DNA of 64,000 nt, from positions 3,100,001 to 3,164,000 of the forward strand of contig NC_010397.1 of NCBI RefSeq assembly GCF_000069185.1. The letters run 5' to 3'. Under the pieces are notes generated by a model. It searched no databases. It saw only the letters and a list, made by a program, of their open reading frames with translations, and was not told the DNA's origin. Source of the stretch: Mycobacteroides abscessus ATCC 19977. GTDB lineage: Bacteria; Actinomycetota; Actinomycetes; Mycobacteriales; Mycobacteriaceae. Both the position numbers and the translations under genes were made by a program. Positions 60,866-64,000 of the stretch are shown here, piece by piece (positions within the stretch are counted from its first letter, which is position 1; every line of letters begins with the position of its first letter).

Positions 60866-61342
60866 CTACAGGTTTATCTTGCAGCTCTGCCCCACGTCGA
60901 GAACGCGCAGCGCGCGTCCACTTCCCACCCAGAACGCACAGGACAGCGCGAGATCCGTCAGCAATCCGTCATCGAAATGCTGACGTGCCCGCTCCCAGAA
61001 CTCGTCGTCCTCGCGTAACCCAACGTGATCGGTGGCGAAACGGTGCGCGAACTCGGCGGCCGTACGCTCCGCCTCGCTGTATCGCGCCGAGGTACGCCAC
61101 CGATCGGCCTCGGCATAAAAATCCCCGTCGAGTTCACCGCTCTGCACAAAACGGGTGTTCTGACACACCGAGCATTCGTTCGCAAAGGCCACTGCCATCC
61201 GGGCCAACTCCCGCACCCCAAGGGGAAGCCGACTGCGGTTGTACACCGCATCAGAAAATCCGGCGAAACCCGGCGCCATTTCCGGGGAGCCCATCAGCCA
61301 GCCGGCCACGTCGTCGTCTGCATAGTTCCCAATTCGTGCCAT
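60866..61342 (-). CDS. Carboxymuconolactone decarboxylase / AhpD-like protein
   Basis: A 158-residue helical protein of the AhpD-like fold with a redox CxxC in FANECSVCQNTRF, preceded by LGVRELARMAVA. A third cysteine (ALSCAFWVG) and one near the C-terminus are also present. The ATG at 61342 has TACCGT six bases upstream, and a KstR-type operator covers the -35 position, suggesting a role in sterol degradation or related redox stress. Confidence 0.82.
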   Translation of the reverse strand: MARIGNYADDDVAGWLMGSPEMAPGFAGFSDAVYNRSRLPLGVRELARMAVAFANECSVCQNTRFVQSGELDGDFYAEADRWRTSARYSEAERTAAEFAHRFATDHVGLREDDEFWERARQHFDDGLLTDLALSCAFWVGSGRALRVLDVGQSCKINL

Positions 61343-61361
61343 GGCGTCACGGTACTCCTGG

Positions 61362-61379
61362 ACTAGAACGTGTTCTAGT
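61362..61379. promoter_or_regulatory. KstR-type operator
   Basis: ACTAGAACGTGTTCTAGT has perfect eight-base arms around GT. Its core TAGAACGTGTTCTA (61364-61377) fits the KstR consensus TNNAACNNGTTNNA exactly. It covers the -35 position of the AhpD-like gene on the minus strand (-10 at 61349-61354), so bound KstR would repress. Confidence 0.75.
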
Positions 61380-61461
61380 GTTTTCGATGTTCCGTAGGAG
61401 ACGACGAGGCGCACCGCTAGACTTCGGCGCACCGCGGCCGACCAGATTGAGGTGACTTCGC

Positions 61462-62082
61462 ATGGCCCAACGGGCAGCCCTTGTCCGAGCTGGAATCTGC
61501 GTCGCCCTGGTGGCGCTGGTGCTGAGCATCGTTACCGTCTGGCGCACCGCCCCCGCGGAGCACACCGCGAGCGCGCCGGTTCAGCTCAGGTTCTCCACCG
61601 CACCCATGACCGGGCCCGCGAACACGGGCGCCACCACCACGATCAAATGGCCGGTCGTTCCGGTCACCGATCCTCGCCCGTTCGACCCCTGCTTCGATAT
61701 CCCCAGTTCGGTCATCGCCGCCGCAGGACTCGACCAGACACCGCCGGCGCCCGAGGAAGGGCTGCGCTGCCGCTACGACTCGCGTAACAACTATCAGTTG
61801 GCCGTCGAGGCAGTCGTGTGGCGCACCTACGAAGACTCGCTGCCTGCCGATGGCGTGGAGACCACCATCGCCGGTCACCGCGCGGCCGAATACAACATCA
61901 TGAAGCCGACCGACTGGAACAACCAGTGGTGGGTGTCGTGCATGATCACGTTCAAGACGAGTTACGGCGTGGTCCAGCAGTCGCTGTACTACGCGTCGCA
62001 GAAGTACTCCCCCGACGGCCCCGGCTGTCTCGTGGAGAATCGTCGGGTCGCAAATATTCTCGCGCCCTCCTACAAATTCTGA
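61462..62082 (+). CDS. Exported protein, DUF3558-like
   Basis: A 206-residue protein with an N-terminal signal anchor (about residues 8-28) and no lipobox cysteine. The extracellular part contains PFDPCFDIPSSVIAAAGLD and LRCRYDSRNNYQLAVEAVVW, reminiscent of DUF3558 lipoproteins, with four cysteines likely to pair (SCMITF and PGCLVEN supply the others). GAGGTG lies seven bases before the ATG. It diverges from the KstR-operator gene. The stop lies in a 16-base duplication. Confidence 0.72.
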   Translation: MAQRAALVRAGICVALVALVLSIVTVWRTAPAEHTASAPVQLRFSTAPMTGPANTGATTTIKWPVVPVTDPRPFDPCFDIPSSVIAAAGLDQTPPAPEEGLRCRYDSRNNYQLAVEAVVWRTYEDSLPADGVETTIAGHRAAEYNIMKPTDWNNQWWVSCMITFKTSYGVVQQSLYYASQKYSPDGPGCLVENRRVANILAPSYKF

Positions 62083-62104
62083 GACCGGCAAATTCTGAGA
62101 CCGG
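62073..62104. repeat. 16-base tandem duplication at the stop codon of the DUF3558-like gene
   Basis: CAAATTCTGAGACCGG occurs twice in direct succession (62073-62088 and 62089-62104). The first copy contains the last codons and the TGA stop of the gene; the second repeats them outside the coding frame. Confidence 0.92.
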
Positions 62105-62108
62105 CCGG

Positions 62109-62378
62109 TTAGCCGCGCGCCGCGATGCGTGCCAGCACTTCGGGCCGCCGCAATGGAGGCACGGTCTTGGGCGGCTGACGACGCGCCGGCAGTGACCCCA
62201 GCAGCCGCATCGTGGTGGCGGTAACCTCGGCCACCGCCTGCTCGAATGCCTCCCGATTGGCGTCGGAGGTCTTCTGGATTCCGCTGATCTTGCGGACGTA
62301 TTGCCGTGCCGCCGCCTCGATCTCCTGATCGGTCGCCGCAGGCTCGAGTCCGCGCAGCTCGGTGATGTTCCTGCACAT
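62109..62378 (-). CDS. DUF2277 family protein
   Basis: An 89-residue soluble protein. The DUF2277 hallmark MCRNITELRGLEP is at the N-terminus, followed by DQEIEAAARQYVRKISGIQK and a Pro/Arg-rich C-terminus. The ATG at 62378 has TACTGT seven bases upstream and starts at the conserved MCRNI, so upstream frame to 62426 is excluded. The function of the family is unknown; it is widespread in actinobacteria. Confidence 0.88.
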   Translation of the reverse strand: MCRNITELRGLEPAATDQEIEAAARQYVRKISGIQKTSDANREAFEQAVAEVTATTMRLLGSLPARRQPPKTVPPLRRPEVLARIAARG

Positions 62379-62459
62379 ATCTACGACAGTAGAAACAGAT
62401 TCCGGAAGACGCCATGCCCCACCCACCGGTTAGTTCACATGCGCGTGTATACGTAAGTC

Positions 62460-63701
62460 ATGCCAGTGACGTCATCGGAGCCGTCTAGCGCCGGGTCCAA
62501 CGCCCTTCATACCAGCGGTTCATCGCAACGCGACCGTGTCGCCGCTGCCGCCCACGAGGTGCTCGCCAAACATCCCCCCGCGACGACGCCGGTGACCGAC
62601 CTATTGGGCGCCGTCTACGACGCGGGCCTGGCCTGGGTACATTTCCCGGTCGGCCTGGGTGGCCTGGACGCGCCGCCGGCGCTGCAGGCCGTTTCCGACA
62701 CCATCCTGCGCGCGGCCGGTGTGCCAGACCCCTTGTTTGTCAACGTGATCGGGTATGGCATGGCAGCGCCGACGGTACTAGCGCATGGACAACCGGAATT
62801 GATCCGGCGGATCCTGCGTCCCCTGTTCACCGGTGAAGAGCTGTGGTGTCAGCTCTTCAGCGAGCCGGGTGCCGGCTCCGATTTGGCAGGCCTGGCCACC
62901 CGCGCGGTACGCGACGGCGATGAGTGGGTGATCAACGGTCAGAAGGTGTGGACCTCGGGGGCGCATCAGGCGCGCTGGGCCTTGTTGGTGGCCCGCAGCA
63001 ATCCCGACGTGGCCAAGCATCGGGGCCTGACCTACTTCGTCGTCGACATGACCGATCCCGGCGTCGAGGTCCGTCCCCTGCGCCAGATGACCGGCGACGC
63101 CGAGTTCAACGAGGTCTATCTCACCGATGTCCGCATCCCGGACGCACACCGCCTGGGCAACGAGGGCGATGGCTGGCGGGTGTCGATGACCACGTTGATG
63201 AACGAGCGCAGCGCACTGGGTGGCGCCTTCGATCACGGCCGCGGCGGTGGCTCGATCGGCAATGCCCTCAATCTGTGGAAGCAGCGCCCCGATCTGCACA
63301 CTCCCGAGCTGCGGGCCAAGCTGACGAATCTTTTCGTACGCTCGGAAGGCAACCGCTACGGCACACAGATGAGGATCGCCGCCCAGGGCGATGCGCCTAT
63401 GGGTCCCGAAGGATCTATCGGCAAGCTGATGGGCGCGGAACTCAACCAGCAGATCTACGACTTCTGTGTTGAACTGCTGGGCATCGAGGCGACCCTGTAC
63501 GCCTCCTATGACATGCGCCGGGTGGTGGAAGACGACCGGCGTGCCGACACCATGTGGGCCTTCCTGCGATCCAAGGCCAACACCATCGAAGGCGGTACCT
63601 CCGACGTGATGCGCAACATCATCGGAGAACGCGTACTCGGATTGCCCGGCGATATTCGGGTCGACACCGACAAAGCCTGGAAGGACGTGCCCCGCGGATG
63701 A
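62460..63701 (+). CDS. Acyl-CoA dehydrogenase
   Basis: A 413-residue FAD enzyme of fatty-acid or sterol side-chain oxidation. Family blocks are CQLFSEPGAGSDLAGLATRA, WVINGQKVWTSGAHQARWAL and EGGTSDVMRNIIGERVLGLP. It overlaps the next acyl-CoA dehydrogenase gene by ATGA, so the two may form a heteromeric enzyme of the type found in cholesterol-degrading operons; this is inferred from the pairing alone. Confidence 0.92.
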   Translation: MPVTSSEPSSAGSNALHTSGSSQRDRVAAAAHEVLAKHPPATTPVTDLLGAVYDAGLAWVHFPVGLGGLDAPPALQAVSDTILRAAGVPDPLFVNVIGYGMAAPTVLAHGQPELIRRILRPLFTGEELWCQLFSEPGAGSDLAGLATRAVRDGDEWVINGQKVWTSGAHQARWALLVARSNPDVAKHRGLTYFVVDMTDPGVEVRPLRQMTGDAEFNEVYLTDVRIPDAHRLGNEGDGWRVSMTTLMNERSALGGAFDHGRGGGSIGNALNLWKQRPDLHTPELRAKLTNLFVRSEGNRYGTQMRIAAQGDAPMGPEGSIGKLMGAELNQQIYDFCVELLGIEATLYASYDMRRVVEDDRRADTMWAFLRSKANTIEGGTSDVMRNIIGERVLGLPGDIRVDTDKAWKDVPRG

Positions 63702-63787
63702 GCGCCAGCGAAGACCATCAAACCCGGATGAGCGCCAGCGAAGACAATCAAACCCGGATGAGCGCCAGCGAAGACAATCAGGCCCAG
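63698..63787 (+). repeat. Three 30-base in-frame tandem repeats at a gene start
   Basis: Three consecutive 30-base units (63698-63727, 63728-63757, 63758-63787) each begin with ATGAGCGCCAGCGAAGAC and encode MSASED(H/N)QTR, the third ending QAQ. The first ATG overlaps the stop of the preceding gene. Each unit offers its own start codon. Confidence 0.95.
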
Positions 63788-64000
63788 ATCAATGAATTCG
63801 AGTTCACCGAAGAACACGGCGACCTGCGCTCGCTGGTACGCAGCTGGTGTGAACGGGTCTGGACACCCAAGCACGTGCGCCAGATTGCCGAGGCTGGATC
63901 AGTGGATCTGGATGCCTGGCGCGCCCTCGGCTCCGAACTGGGTGTGGTGGGCCTAAGTCTGCCCGAACAGCATGGCGGCGGTGGGTTGGGTGTCATCGAA
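63698..64000 (+). CDS. Acyl-CoA dehydrogenase, N-terminal part (cut by window end)
   Basis: The first 101 codons of a second acyl-CoA dehydrogenase. After three copies of a ten-residue repeat comes the usual N-terminal helical domain: FEFTEEHGDLRSLVRSWCER, then WRALGSELGVVGLSLPEQHG. The gene continues past base 64000. True translation could start at any of the three repeated ATGs (63698, 63728, 63758); only the third gives a family-typical N-terminus. Confidence 0.88.
   Translation, partial: MSASEDHQTRMSASEDNQTRMSASEDNQAQINEFEFTEEHGDLRSLVRSWCERVWTPKHVRQIAEAGSVDLDAWRALGSELGVVGLSLPEQHGGGGLGVIE

Overview
The window is a contiguous piece of high-GC mycobacterial chromosome. Gene content and order follow the Mycobacterium tuberculosis interval Rv2732c to Rv2795c: miaB, recA-recX, the clgR-pspA stress operon, pgsA3, argA, ftsK, rnj, dapA, thyX, dfrA-thyA, dapB, aldR/ald, pepR, gpsI, lppU, rpsO, ribF, mntR, truB, pptT, pptH. 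Extra genes sit between these blocks: gluABCD next to miaB, a SulP-carbonic anhydrase fusion, oxygenases and a WXG100/toxin cassette. recA has no intein. I infer a rapidly growing member of Mycobacteriaceae, perhaps the abscessus-chelonae group; the species is not proven by the sequence alone.

Layout. 1-6.2 kb: miaB, a conserved membrane protein and the gluABCD amino-acid importer. 6.2-9.1 kb: small accessory enzymes (DUF1348, flavin-fold, VOC), a CGNR zinc-finger regulator and a secreted protein. 9.1-12.3 kb: recA-recX with a PafBC-type promoter and a LexA box, then DUF3046 and a glycosyltransferase. 12.3-16.8 kb: two tandem limonene-epoxide-hydrolase-like genes and the clgR-pspA-pspM envelope-stress operon with a SigE-type promoter and a large internal hairpin. 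16.8-22.3 kb: MmyB-type regulator and its divergent SDR, pgsA3, argA, an AhpD-like protein, ftsK. 22.4-25.8 kb: an accessory locus with two paralogous secreted proteins flanking an MpaB-type oxygenase, plus a TetR regulator and two inverted-repeat operators. 25.7-39.3 kb: ABM-SDR-methyltransferase, rnj-dapA, thyX, YceI, the thyA-dfrA-dsbA-ycaQ overlap operon, a PapA-like acyltransferase, and the dapB operon. 39.7-48.5 kb: SulP-carbonic anhydrase fusion, aldR/ald, a diiron protein/flavin monooxygenase operon, an SDR, and DUF2182. 48.5-55.6 kb: pepR-gpsI-lppU-rpsO-ribF and divergent mntR-DUF4262. 55.7-58.4 kb: WXG100 pair, polymorphic toxin and a duplicated-domain immunity candidate. 58.4-64 kb: truB-pptT-pptH, an AhpD-like gene under a KstR-type operator, a secreted protein, DUF2277, and two acyl-CoA dehydrogenase genes, the last cut by the window edge.

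The most interesting locus is the four-gene cassette at 55698-58356. Two small WXG100-type helical proteins precede a 433-residue protein with a helical N-terminus, membrane segments and a short toxin-like C-terminus. A protein made of two tandem copies of one domain follows, with a 4-base GTGA overlap. It looks like a type VII-secreted effector with two partners and its immunity protein, placed in a core region between mntR and truB.

Two general features recur. Many starts have a TANNNT -10 box 6-7 bases upstream, which implies leaderless transcripts and was used to choose starts. At four places (24474, 31031, 62073, 63698) short tandem repeats sit exactly on a stop codon or gene junction. 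No rRNA, tRNA, insertion sequence or CRISPR array was seen.
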